Positions 11,685 to 22,295 of a DNA stretch of 64,000 nucleotides are shown here, in pieces. This stretch comes from Rhizophagus clarus. Lineage: Eukaryota > Glomeromycota > Glomeromycetes > Glomerales > Glomeraceae. Numbering within the stretch: position 1 is the stretch's first letter; every line of letters begins with the position of its first letter. The DNA lies in the NCBI GenBank assembly GCA_015698045.1, contig BLAL01000182.1, positions 248,001-312,000 of the forward strand, written 5' to 3'. The notes under the pieces were generated by a model that worked only from the letters and a program-made list of their open reading frames with translations, was not told where the DNA came from and did no database searches. A program made the translations under genes and the position numbers.

Positions 11685-12255
11685 TGAATAGAATCTGACT
11701 TCATAGATGCCAGCTTTTTTTCCACCTTCTGCAACTGCATTTTCAGATCCTTATTTTCACATCGCAATTTCTTATTCATACTAATCCGCTCTCTATATTC
11801 CCTTTCTATATCTTGCATGAATTTTTCGAAAGTTCTTTTATTATAATTAAGGAGATGCTGGCAGAACACTTTAAGTTCGTTCATGACCTGGCAGTTATTT
11901 TCTTCCTCGTAATCATTGGTTTGGACTCCAATGTCAGTAATATATATAGTTGGTGATGCTGGAAATACACTACATTTTGGCCAGCTTTGGGGACGCAATA
12001 CCTTTTTCTAAGCCATATTTCTGCATTTCCTATTTAATGAATTCTCATAAACCTCTAATGTATGCCTCAAATATGATTCAATTCGTTCAGATTTCTCAGA
12101 AATAGCTTCCAATGGGATGGGATCTTTGGAGTAGTGTAAAAGTCTCTCACACACTCTTTGACAAGACTTTCAGGTAATCTATCAATAATATGTTTATAGT
12201 CAGAATGAAACATTTTATTAGATATAGTTTTGCGCAAAAAAAAGTTTGCACGCAA
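11681..12255 (-). pseudogene. Coiled-coil protein of unknown family, frameshifted
   Basis: Two overlapping frames belong together: 12067-12255 (IIDRLPESLVKECVRDFYT) and the frame that begins near 12130 (IPLEAISEKSERIESYL) and ends in 11681-11998. The frame changes near 12130, and one stop lies near 12014 just before the Pro-rich block. The C-terminal 80 residues form a charged coiled coil (REYRERISMNKKLRCENKDL). No family is recognised. It is in line with the other minus-strand fragments between 6.3 and 12.3 kb and may belong to the same former element. Confidence 0.4.
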
Positions 12256-12358
12256 AATTCATCTATAGTGGTACTATTTTTACGTGCCTATATCGCGAGT
12301 TGCGTCATATCTGGTAAGGGATCTATCAAATCATGTGAATTTGATCCTTAACTAGCTA

Positions 12359-13058
12359 GAGGTTAGATAAATAAACAGGGAGACCAACTTAAGGTTACAC
12401 AGGCTGATCAATAAAGGCCAGAACTGTCGTTCTCATAAATTGGTTATACAAGCAAAATTTCATATTAAAAATTCACTTTTTTCAATTTTTTCCAAGTTAG
12501 ACGGCGCATAAGAAAGTAGCCGATCCAAAAAAATTAAGGTCGTATATGTTAGCTTTATATAAACGAAGTCTTTTTATTCAAATTAGACCATTGGTTACTT
12601 TTTTTTTAGTTTTATATATTTTTACTACTTGACAATAGAAATTAAAAATTTTTTTTTTATTTTTTTTTAGATCTCCAATAAACAAACTATAAATATTTTT
12701 TTAAAAAACATTTAAAAATAGTGTTTTCTTCTTTTATTGTATATTTTTTTCAAATATTTAATAAAATTTTATATAGTTTTGAGGTATTTCAAATAGCCGA
12801 TCCTGTTTTTTAAAAAATATAGACGTGAAACTTTAATAAAAATCATATATTCTGATAGTTTCGTATTCTATTATTGCCAATCTGCAATTTTTTTTTCATA
12901 GATTATATTGATTATTGGTCAATCTTGCGTCTTAAACATGGGGTAAAATCACTTTTTAATAGTGTTACATATAAAATTACATATGGTATCAGTTTCGGTA
13001 ATCATTGATCAGCCTGTGTAATCTATGAGTTAGCCCTCCCGTTTATTTATCTAACCCC
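12359..13058. mobile_element. 700-bp MITE with long terminal inverted repeats, TA target
   Basis: GAGGTTAGATAAATAAACAG at 12359 is matched in inverse by the sequence ending CTAACCCC at 13058. The similarity continues about 65 bases inward, including an identical TTACACAGGCTGATCAAT stretch. TA flanks both ends (12357-12358 and 13059-13060), as in Tc1/mariner-type insertions. The inside is AT-rich with no reading frame, so it is non-autonomous. Confidence 0.75.
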
Positions 13059-13094
13059 TAGTAACTAGTTGATGGTTTTTATCATGTGATACAG

Positions 13095-13275
13095 ATAGTA
13101 AATTTTTTATCAATTTGTTCTGTGTTTGCTTATCTTCTAATTTCGCAATTCTGGCCTTAAGCTCAGCATTCCTGGCTTCAATCTCAGCAAACTTCTTTTT
13201 AAGTTTGCTATTCTAGACTTCGAGCCTGGCAATGTATATTTTCAATGAATCGGTCTTATTTATTTCGGATTGCAT
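13095..13275 (-). pseudogene. N-terminal coiled-coil fragment, same family as the gene at 25097
   Basis: ATG 13273-13275 starts about 60 residues of heptad-rich sequence (FAEIEARNAELKARIAKLED) very like the N-terminus of the gene beginning at 25097 (AENAKLKARIEELE). A TAG interrupts it after about 20 codons. The frame is lost about 35 bases before the MITE at 12359-13058, so the gene was truncated at or near that insertion and no continuation is seen on the far side. Confidence 0.5.
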
Positions 13276-13463
13276 ACTAGCATAATGTAGTATTAGTATG
13301 ATAATATTCAAAAGTAAAAAATCACGTGATATCCTGACCAATGGTCAGCAAGAAAAAATCTATTATCTGGTACACGAATAGGTCTCTATGAGACTGATCA
13401 CTAGGGCCAGTTTTATTATAATATAAAATAATAATAGTACATTTATAATCGAAGGCACTAAAG

Positions 13464-14192
13464 TTAAAGAATTATCTCATCTATAATTTCATAATACTGG
13501 TCAGTGATATCCTGAAATCTGGCACTCATTCTCACATTTTTAAAGTCCCTGTTATGCCAAAAATGGACAACATTTAATCCCTTCTCTTGAAGCTTCTCAG
13601 ATGGCCAATATAGATTAGTTACAACATAATCTTTATGGGAGAAGTGTACAATCCAGATCTCTCGGGGATGAAGTTGCTCTTCATACTTAAATACTTGTTC
13701 GAAATGACCTTCTAGTTTTGGAATTGAAGCTGTCGCTAACAGTTCAAGAAGAGCTTTCAGATGAGGATTATTAGGCTTCTTTATGGTCAGGTCACAATAA
13801 AGATGATGATAGTTCCCGTCATCACAAACTTGTTCGAGATGCCACTGGCCAGTAATCTCATATCCATAAATCTTCCTTAACCAATTCACTAGGACCTGGT
13901 ACATTTCTGCATCGTATGTACTTTCTCTTGGAACTTTGATATAATATTCAGAATTCACATACAAATGATTGGAACTTTTATATGAGCGGGAGGATCCTAG
14001 TGCTATAATACCTTGGTCAAAATCACGTACGGCAGTCTTTAAAATCTCTAAAATGTCTATAGTTCCATCACTTCGCAATGGGATATCTGCAGAAGCATCC
14101 AAAACTTTGCTAATACTTTGTTTTTTAATGACAGGAGCAGAAGAAACTAATGAATCTGACTTTGAAGAGGCCGACTTCTCTATTATCTCTTT
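13464..14192 (-). pseudogene. CRN-type C-terminal nuclease-like domain, 5' part lost
   Basis: The open frame runs from a TAA at 14193-14195 to 13464 and has no ATG at a sensible place, so it is a 3' exon or a truncated gene. It has a conserved core: a CDLTIKKPNNP strand, then LLELLATAS, then HFEQVFKYEEQLHPREIWIVHFS and VVHFWH. I recognise this as the PD-(D/E)XK-like C-terminal domain found on CRN-type and related proteins in Rhizophagus. The usual ExK of the fold is here E-L-L-A-T-A, so catalysis is doubtful. It would act, if at all, on nucleic acid in host or fungal nuclei. Its partner N-terminus is not visible; the gene upstream (15089) belongs to a SAM family. Confidence 0.5.
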
Positions 14193-14295
14193 TTATAGGT
14201 TAGAAGTATTGGCTAAAGGTTTGCGACCTTTTTTTCCACTAACCTATATAAAAATAAACCCCCTCAGTAATAAGTATCATCATTGGGAAAAATGA

Positions 14296-15089
14296 AATAA
14301 AAAAAATAATATTTTTCAGAATGGTGATACTAGAAGTAACGATTATATAGGATGGTTCCTATATGAACCCCATCTGCCCAAACACAGAATATTACTCAAT
14401 ATACTTTTATCAAAAGGAACGTACATAACCAAATCCTCCTTCAGAAACAGTAGACCTTTAACAAAAAGTATCGCCAAATAATCTCACAATATCTAACAGA
14501 ATGAATATGCTAAAGCACTGCAATAACCGAGGGCTTATATATCCCCAAGCAAAAGCTTCTTGTACCTAACATACCATATTTGAAAAAATGTGTATTCAGG
14601 CCTGCAAAATAGAAACACATACCTTCTTCTTAAGTAAGAGATTTCTAACAACTTCGTGAATCTCCTGCGAGGCTATCGGATCATTACAGAAAATATATAA
14701 GGTATTGTAAAATACTGTATGTGTCTCATTTCTTTCGATAAGCTCAAATATATTAGTTGACTAGGATATGAAATGCTGAAGAGACCATACTCCACATGGA
14801 AAGAGCCAAAAGTATTCAATTTTGCCTTTTTCAGAGACTTTTGATTTTTCTCTAAATATCTTAGCTTGTTTTTCAAGCTTCATAGCAGGTCTCCGTTTCA
14901 TACCATCCTTCATAAACTTTTTTCGGTCATGTCTGAGAAGATCTGACTATCTATTTTCTCTTTACAAAGGATCTTGAAATTGTCCTCATTGAGATTTATG
15001 TTCAGGTCACGTAAAAAATTAATGAGGGTCTCAGTATTCCAGTTTTCGGCCAATATGGAGCGGTTTGAAAAAGTTGTAGAAGTAGACAT
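14296..15089 (-). pseudogene. SAM-domain lineage-specific protein, degraded
   Basis: ATG 15087-15089 opens a frame of about 110 residues. Residues 15-80 (NWNTETLINFLRDLNINLNE, then KIDSQIFSDMTE) match the sterile-alpha-motif-like N-terminus of a large Rhizophagus family whose members often end in a PD-(D/E)XK domain. SAM domains make protein-protein contacts. After the SAM part the frame stops near 14750. Further pieces in other frames (NIFELIERNETHTVFYNTL, then LLFLKEDLVMYVPFDKSIL) suggest a coding chain broken by frameshifts down to about 14400, possibly including a very short GT-AG intron near 14600. Confidence 0.45.
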
Positions 15090-15349
15090 ATTTTATTAGC
15101 TTATTAGAAGTAGAAAACCTCCAAAAAATGGCTGTTAAGACGCTTTGCAAGAAATACGTATAACAAACTTACCCTCTATGATATATAGCTTTTTATAAAT
15201 AAGAAGAGACGTGCTAGAGTTTGTTTTTTGGTAAGAGACGTGTATACTTATGTTTTGTAACAATGCAAGTATCATGCATAGTGCCTTCGGCCAAACTGGT
15301 ATATTGCTATTTTAGTATGATTAGCATTACCGCTATTACGTTACTCAGA

Positions 15350-15430
15350 GATTAATCTAGAATAGGCAGATCATAATATTTTACCCCTTCCTGCATAAAC
15401 CTGCAGGTGGTACATTTCATGGGTGGACAA
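15350..15430. repeat. Direct repeat copy 1 (pair with 16268)
   Basis: TAGAATAGGCAGATCAT, then after about 20 bases a CTGCATAAACCTGCAG palindrome and GGTACATTTCA. The same order recurs at 16268-16350. The two copies lie on either side of the gene at 15645-16243. Confidence 0.6.
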
Positions 15431-15644
15431 TATATTATTATTTTATTGAAAAAAGCTAATATAATACATTTTCCTATATAGAGGAATTATTTTTTGATTT
15501 ATATATTACTTTAATTATATTCTAAAATTTATAGATCCTACAGGTGATACAGACTCGAATACTTGAAGCCTTGTAAATTATAGTCGTCTGACTGATAGGA
15601 AAACTGTATCTAGCCGATCTTTTCCCATCATTGATTAGCACCGT

Positions 15645-16243
15645 CTATATGCCCATTTTTTTGTTTCGAGGATCTTCTAACCATGCTTTATGTTTATACC
15701 ACCAGTCACTAGTTAACCGACTATAGGATTTTATGGATTTTATGTTACGTGATCCCAACATGTCCTTTCTAACAATATACCTAAAAATGCGATTTTCTTC
15801 AGTATTAAGATAATATTTGGGATTCTGTGTCCATTTTATCATGATAGACCATTCAAATGTACCAGAAAGAAGTACATAACCTTCTTCTTGTAATAATTTT
15901 TTAACAGGTTCAAAGCTTAACCAATTAATTGGCACGCTAATTGATTTTATTTTTCTTCTGCCCAAGTTCTAGCATCATATAGTACATTAAAATAATCGAT
16001 TTTCATGTTAAATTTTATTAGTTCCCCATTAATATAATAAAAATACTCATCACGAGGAATAATACCTAAATACTTCCATCTATTAGGAGTACCATCATTC
16101 CTCACCACCTCCCAAATTTGTTTTGCCAAAGATTCAGGTCTCTTCTTGTAATTCCTATAAGCTTGCTGGATAACTGTTGCATAGAAATTTTCAAACTGAT
16201 AGTTATATTATTTTGCAATCAAGAATCCCCAAGATTGTTTCAT
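15645..16243 (-). pseudogene. Lineage-specific protein, frameshifted, unknown function
   Basis: ATG 16241-16243. A TAA follows after eleven codons. The frame then runs through an IQ-like helix (FYATVIQQAYRNYKKRPESL) and KQIWEVVRNDGTPNRWKYLG to ARTWAEEK near 15947, where a one-base change in an A-rich run shifts to the frame 15645-15965 (KIKSISVPINWLSFEPVKKL, EWSIMIKWTQNPKYYL, WYKHKAWLEDPRNKK). The combined chain, about 200 residues, matches in order a Rhizophagus-specific family I remember but cannot assign a function to. It is basic and aromatic-rich, with no membrane segment. The direct repeat at 16268 sits 25 bases upstream of its start. Confidence 0.55.
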
Positions 16244-16267
16244 GATAAAATAGTTACTGTATATATT

Positions 16268-16350
16268 AGAAGATCTAACCTAGAATAGGCAGATCATGCA
16301 TAGCATATTTTTATCTCGCATAAATTTATGCAGGTGATACATTTCACAAT
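16268..16350. repeat. Direct repeat copy 2, with GCATAAATTTATGC palindrome
   Basis: Shares TAGAATAGGCAGATCAT and GGTGATACATTTCA with the copy at 15350. Its centre is a perfect 14-base palindrome (GCATAAATTTATGC), where copy 1 has CTGCATAAACCTGCAG. It lies directly upstream of the minus-strand gene starting at 16243 and may be part of its promoter. Confidence 0.55.
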
Positions 16351-16486
16351 TATACTAGGCGATCATGTATGCAGACCACTCATTTTGCAAAAAAATAAAG
16401 TATAAGTTATGTTTGGTCTTGATATAGTTGAGAGATATATAATGCTAATGATTGGTTGAAAGATATTGCGAAATACTTTAAGCCAG

Positions 16487-17320
16487 TTAGACAACCGTGA
16501 GTACTCTCCCATCCCTTAATTTCAACATAGTGCCTTTTGGCTGTTTTGCATACTGAGACGAGATAAATAATTCGCCTGTATCACTTTTATAATTTGATGA
16601 TTGATGAGAAATTGGCGAAACCATTTCTTGCCTGGCAGGCGAAATACAAGCTAGCTCGAATTTTGGAGCACTTGGCATAGTATTTTTTGCCATAGTCATT
16701 TTAACCTGCATATATCTTTCATAGCTAGTTAAATGACAGTCACTATCATATGATACCGATGCCAATTTATCCTTTTCTGAGTGTAAAGTAGATTGGGAGA
16801 AAAACTCCAGTTGGAGACGCTTCATTTTCACCTCTTCTTTTAATATAAATTGTTTATATTGCCAGATCTGAAATTCCCTTCTATCAATAGATTCGAGAAT
16901 TTCTTTTCTCCTTGTATGTTCTTTTGAAATAGTATCTTCATTGATACAGCTCTTAAAGTGGTTATCTCAATAGCAATTAGCACTACTATAACCATTTTCA
17001 GGTATGAAAACTAAGGAGTCGTATACACTACAATATATGTAATTTGATGGAATACCATGGACTCTATTACTTCTTTCAATTAATTTTCCAAACATTTTAA
17101 TATATCCATTCCCAGAAAGGATTCCACCTCTTGAAGAATGATGCTCTTCTAGTAGTTTCCTGAATGGATCACGAACATGAGAGCACCACATTTCTGGTGT
17201 TTCGTGATCATATCTATCTGCTAAAGGGAATAATTTTTCAAGTATTCTTGTATATTCATCAGAGCGTCCACTATTCCATGCCTCAACTAGCTTAGAATGG
17301 CCTCTACTATCTAAATCCAT
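16487..17320 (-). pseudogene. Unknown soluble protein, one in-frame TGA
   Basis: A single frame runs from ATG 17318-17320 to 16487 (about 277 codons), broken only by a TGA at 16964-16966. The N-terminal part (EAWNSGRSDEYTRILEKLFPL, HVRDPFRKLLEEHH, GNGYIKMFGKLIERSNRVHG) is mixed helix and charged. The middle is Lys/Glu-rich and probably helical. The C-terminus is polar and ends GTMLKLRDGRVLTVV. No known domain is recognised. One nonsense codon in an otherwise clean long frame suggests recent inactivation or a sequencing difference. Confidence 0.5.
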
Positions 17321-18396
17321 ATTAGTATTTTGGTAGATTATAATAGATTATACCAATTTTATAGTTTATAGCCGATTTTAGCTGATTTAGCAATATTATA
17401 CTCTAATAAATATCAGATTCAAATTTATACGGATTTGCTGGTTAAGCAGTTTTAATGAATTATAGCGGTTTTATTGATTCGTAGCCAATTTAGTGAGACT
17501 ACATATTGCTAAACTCAGATTCATTTTTATTAGATTATAAGCATGTCGGGATTATATAGGGTCATATATCGGGCTAAGCTATTTTTATATTTACATGCAT
17601 ATGCACAGCATCTTCGGCTAAATCAGTTTGTGGTATGATGTACTGTATATCGTATCACATGAGATCTCCTCTAGTTCCCTGCCAGTTCCTCGATAGTTCC
17701 AGGAGTGTTCCAGGAGCTGGCGAGTGACTAAATCACGAGATGATCGGCCGGTTAAAATGCCAACCCAAATATATTGTACACAGGTATCACTCTAGCTCCC
17801 AGTCACTTTCTCGCGCAACCCAAATCATGAGGATCAACTAATTAGATTTTGCACACGCAGTAACTAAGCCATCATCATTACTATTCTATTGTAGATTTGA
17901 TGATTTTCCTGAGAGTCGCTAATTATTTTAACGGTTCGTATTATTTATCATATCATGGGAAATCCAGATCCACGAGTTTCTAAATCATGAGATGAATATA
18001 CTGTATAATTCACCCTCTATATACCAAATTTTTGCAGAATAATACAAAATACATGATTCTGGACACTGAAAACGGTACCAGGTTTCGTGCTATAGCAGAA
18101 GGAACGGCGCAATAATCATAATACACATTTATCGATAGCATTGTATACAAGTTAAAAATAGCGCTTTGCAAAACTTTATTAATTTGATTGAACAGTAGGT
18201 ATCATTCCCGGTTTTTGTACCATGAGATAAATTTCAAAACTGATCACAAAATAGCAAAAATAAAATTTATTCCAACACACTTATATGCACAGCCTCTAGA
18301 TTTTATTTTTAGTTACAGGTAAATTCCTACTTTGCTAAATTAAATTTCTTTTATTTGAAAGTACTGATAAGAAAAAAATGAAAGTAATCAATAAAT
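17321..18396. other. Intergenic, no gene; short repeated motifs
   Basis: AT-rich spacer without a supported frame. AGTTCC/TTCCAGGA words recur at about 17675-17720 (three AGTTCC, two TTCCAGGA). TAAATCACGAGATGATCGGC at 17729-17748 recurs exactly, inverted, at 62257-62276, and a near copy lies at about 17983. These could be regulatory words or remains of dispersed repeats. Confidence 0.5.
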
Positions 18397-18548
18397 GCTA
18401 GGGGACCGCGTTATGAGACCGGCACATAGGCTCTCGGTCTTTTCCAAACACTGATCCTTATCTAACAACCAGGCTAGGGGACCGCGTTATGAGACCGGCA
18501 CATAGGCTCTCAGTCTATTCCAAACACTGATCCTTGTCTAGCAAGTTT
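18397..18548. repeat. Two tandem 76-bp GC-richer units with hairpin
   Basis: GCTAGGGGACCGCGTTATGA begins at 18397 and again at 18473. The two 76-base copies differ at only a few positions. Each can form an AGACCG...CGGTCT stem around a GCACATAGGCTCT loop; in copy 2 one pair is lost (CAGTCT). The GC content is far above the surroundings. It does not fold like a tRNA. Confidence 0.8.
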
Positions 18549-18639
18549 GATTACAAAAATATCGAAATTTCAAAACTATATGTTAATACAATTCCGTTAA
18601 AACAATTTTTTTTTTAATGTAAAATAAAATATATATTTC

Positions 18640-21045
18640 TGAAAGGATAAACACAAGCATTAATTATTTCAAGCATTTTTTTCAACAAGCGATAATATTT
18701 TTTCAATATCATTCTGCATTTTCTTCATTCCTTCTTGTAATTTATGGTAAAGAAAAAAAAAATAAAAGTCGCAATAGCATACTATATTCCCATGCAATAT
18801 ATCTCATTTCTTCTGAATTTTTTTTTGTGGAGAATTTGAATTTAATGATAACCATTCTTCCACACGTACGATATTCTTTTTTTTGATAGATTTCGTGTAA
18901 TCATGATAGACATCGTCATTATGTCTGAAAATTCTCTGAAATAGTGTAATTAGAAAAGCCTCATTAAATCTGGGTAACAGTAAGTAATAATACATACTTC
19001 TATCAATAGCATCATCTTGCAAATATCTGCCAACTTTATCCAGTCATCCTCAAATTTCCGAGGCACCTCTAACTCGTAAACTTTTTCAGCAAGACATTTA
19101 TCTTTACCTGCCAAGCATACTCTCCAGAGTTCACCTTTATTTTCTAGTTTATTGTTTGAAAGTCAGCACCAAATGTTTATTTTTGAAGGAAATACAATTC
19201 TAAAAACTTAACTATGTACTATATATGTTAATACGACATATTTCCTCGATATTTCTGCATCCCCTCGCCTGTTAGTCCAGAATCTCTTACAAAGAGTATC
19301 AACCGCGTTACGAAATGATTTATTCAAATCTCTGAAATTTTTCAAGATACGACTTGTTAGAAAGTAATTTAGCTTTTTTAAAGAATCTAACCTCTTAACA
19401 TACCTGTGATATTTTGGAAGTTTTGTTTTTCCTGGCGAGCACACATTCTCAAACACCAATCTTTCGATCTTGCTATTATTTTCAAAAAGTATTCCATCGC
19501 ATTTTCGGCCGGTCTTCTTATTAGACTTGTATACGTTTCGTCTTCGCCATTTTGAGGACGGATGTATCATTTCGCACCACGAACTTATGAATAAACTAGG
19601 TTCTTTGTTTTTCAAAACTTCAAAATCTGGAGCAATCCACGTAGCTGTATATGTTGCCTCGCTCATAGATTCGTCAAATTCCGATTTCCATCTATAAGCC
19701 CTAAGAATTTAGAATAGCATTAGTAAACTGGATAAAGATTAATTGAGAATCAGCTGATAATATTACCAAGCATCCAAAATTCTTCTTATGAATTCAGCAT
19801 CTTTTTGAACTAAGTCAACTTTTTTCTTTTGAATGGATTCCATAGTTTTTTCCACATTACGCTTGTGATAATAGAACAAAATGTTATTATTGTTATGCAA
19901 TTCCAGTAACACTATTGTTGGCACATGTACCTCGAATACATCTAATACGAAATCATCAATTACATTTTCTTCCTCATCAGTGATGTCTGGAACTGGATTT
20001 CTACGAGCCCATTTCTTCAATTCGTTGTGTTGATCTTCTGCTTTGTGATCGGAAATATTTATAATTTCAGCTATGCAATGACTAAAATGGAATTCAGTAT
20101 AAATTCAAAGAAGCATAACTTAAGATTCAAGAAATTACCTTTCGTCGAATTCATCATCAGTTGTATAATCACTATCGCTTTCACTTTCTGTATCGATCTC
20201 TATCGAACTTCTGATAAGAAAAATAGTTAATAAATATATAAGTAATTTCACCGTATAAATACATGATTTATTATAAACAACGGGTACTTCTCGTCAAATT
20301 CATCGTCAGTTTTGTCATAGTCGTTTTCGTCTCCTACATCATCTTTTATTAAGCTAGACATAAGATGGATAGTTAATATATAAATAATCGTATTGATTTA
20401 TATTACCACTGACCTTTCGACATTATCACAATGTGAATATTTCTCCAGTGGACTAGTTTCACGGCGTCTTCTCTTGCTTTCACGGGCAAGATCATCTACC
20501 CAATTTTGTCCGATGATGGTGTCAAACTCCATAACTCTTTTTTCTGCATTTGCCCTATGCTGAAGTTGATAAAAATTCCCTTTCTATCGAGTTAAAAAAT
20601 ACTTCATAAATAAACACGGAACCACTCCAAAATTTCTCAAAGTTATGAAATATTTAGGTATAAATATATTTATACCTCTGCATAGTGTTCAGCTGTAAGC
20701 TTACTCCAGTATTGATGACAAGCTTGTGAGGTAAGGAGTTGAAAATTATCGCACTTCAGATGTTTTGCATACTGCCTTCCTTTTCATGGTAATTTAATAG
20801 GCATTCGACCGCATCTTTAAGGGTTTGTTCTGCTTGGACTCGTTGGTCGTGCTTGAATTTAAGCCCTTCAAAAAATGATATTGCAACTTCGGACTTTTCA
20901 TCGATGGAAATTAAACCTTCTGTACTTAATTTTTCTTTTATAATTTCCACGAGTAGACGATTGCGTAAAGTCTTCGGATCTGGATTTCCCCTCTTTCTAA
21001 AATTTGGTTTTCGCCCATTCTTTAGAACTAAACTAAAACGCGAAA
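18640..21045 (-). pseudogene. Multi-exon lineage-specific gene, possible nuclease-like domain
   Basis: At least seven exons on the minus strand with GT-AG borders: about 21045-20676, 20583-20414, 20353-20288, 20210-20140, about 20030-19765, 19700-19215 and about 19150-18804. Exons 2 to 4 join in phase. Exon 5 joins exon 6 in phase (DAW|AYRW). Exons 3 and 4 are small acidic exons that both end in TDDEFDE. The N-terminal part is charged and helical; exon 6 has TATWIAPDFEVLK and GRKCDGILF...ERLVFENVCSPGKTK, a D...E pattern like degenerate PD-(D/E)XK proteins. A one-base change near 20770 breaks exon 1, and exon 4 to 5 does not keep phase with the visible sites, so the gene is probably dead. The family appears specific to these fungi. 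Confidence 0.5.
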
Positions 21046-21570
21046 AAATACTTTACCATTATATAATCTGTATATCTATAAACACGTGCAAATTACGGTA
21101 CATCATTAAGTGGGATTCCAGATCTGATTCGCAAACTTTACATACCGATTCTTCAGAAAAAAAAATTGATAAAACAATAATTTGTTTTTCGATGCACTAT
21201 TCATTGATAAGCGAACACAATTTATATTGAGAATGTAAAACACGCACACACGTTTAAAAATTGGAAGTAAATTCTTTATTATATTTTTTGTAATGTAATA
21301 TATGAGAAAGGGCCGGCCGGCTAAGTAAAAATGAAAGTAAAAAATAACAGAGTAGCAGGTTGTTTCAAGGGAGGAATAAAGCATAAATGCCTGCCGAGCC
21401 CCAACCCATATAATGGCAGTTCCTTCCCCACTACTCCACATTATTATTAAAACTAGCTACCCATGCGTTTATCTGATTAATTGTGCTAACTTTATTACCA
21501 CTAACACCATTATAAAAATTTTTCACTGTTGAAATCTTAATATTTCCTCCAAGACTACGAATATCAACTA
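21046..21570. other. Intergenic, no gene seen
   Basis: AT-rich spacer between two minus-strand genes. A short 5' exon of the gene at 18640-21045 could lie here, because its first visible exon starts after a good acceptor (TTTTAGTTTAG) and has no ATG. I cannot place it. Confidence 0.4.
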
Positions 21571-22295
21571 CTACCGAGAAGCACATCTCATCAAAAGTAT
21601 CCTCACCTTCATAAGTCGATCAAAGTGTTGTTTAAAGCAAATTTTAATGTCTGAAGTAATATCTAAAATTCCGGATAAATTGGAACTTCCAGAAGAAGAG
21701 CTTTGAGACGAATTACTTGAAGAACCTCGTGAATTAGTTTCAGATTCATTGGTCGAATTAGCTTCAGATTCATTGGACACACTTTGTTGGTCAAAATTTG
21801 ATCTTTGAACTACTGTGTAATGTTGATTTATTTCATTTTGGAAATTTTTGATAACAACATTAATTCTGCCAAATTCATTACGGCAGGCTTCTTCGATATT
21901 ATTAACTTTCGTAGTTATGTTATTGACCATTGAAAAAATTTTCTGCGCCTCCCTAGTGAAGTCATCATCACATGTCTTGATTTTTTTGGCTTCTGCAGTA
22001 AGTTTACCATCGATTTCGGCATAAATTTTATTGATTTCCGCAATGAATATGGATTTAAATTTGGAAATACTTGTGTCAACTTTTGCGGTGAGCTTATCGT
22101 CAAATTCAGTAAAGGTCTTTTCTATTTCAGATAATCGACAATTTCGATGGCACGTGCATAGAGTACTTTCTGTTTGATATTTGACCATATGGTGGCGATC
22201 CCCATGAATAACACTGGACCAATGAACAAAAAAACGGCGGTTAAGGTCAAAAAAGGCATGACTCCCGAAGAGTTGAGCAATGACAAACTGGACAT
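21571..22295 (-). CDS. Coiled-coil protein with Ser-rich linker; possible N-terminal membrane segment
   Basis: The clean frame is 21571-22188 (205 codons) from an ATG inside GCCACCATATGG. It has heptad-rich helices with repeated KLTAEAKK/KLTAKVDT blocks, then a Ser/Asn/Glu linker (NSRGSSSNSSQSSSSGSSN), then a short basic C-terminus. In another frame, ATG 22293-22295 opens a segment with a strongly hydrophobic stretch (MPFLTLTAVFLFIGPVLFMG) that reads into the same place before ending. A one-base change or a hidden intron between 22190 and 22140 would put a membrane anchor in front of the coiled coil. No family is recognised. Both starts are possible. Confidence 0.45.

Noticed and set aside
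13969-14295. Plus-strand 108-residue frame
   Set aside because: Antisense to the CRN-like nuclease domain; no recognisable sequence.
18397-18548. tRNA or 5S rRNA gene pair
   Set aside because: The units do not fold into a cloverleaf and lack A and B boxes; no CCA-side stem pairs with the 5' end.
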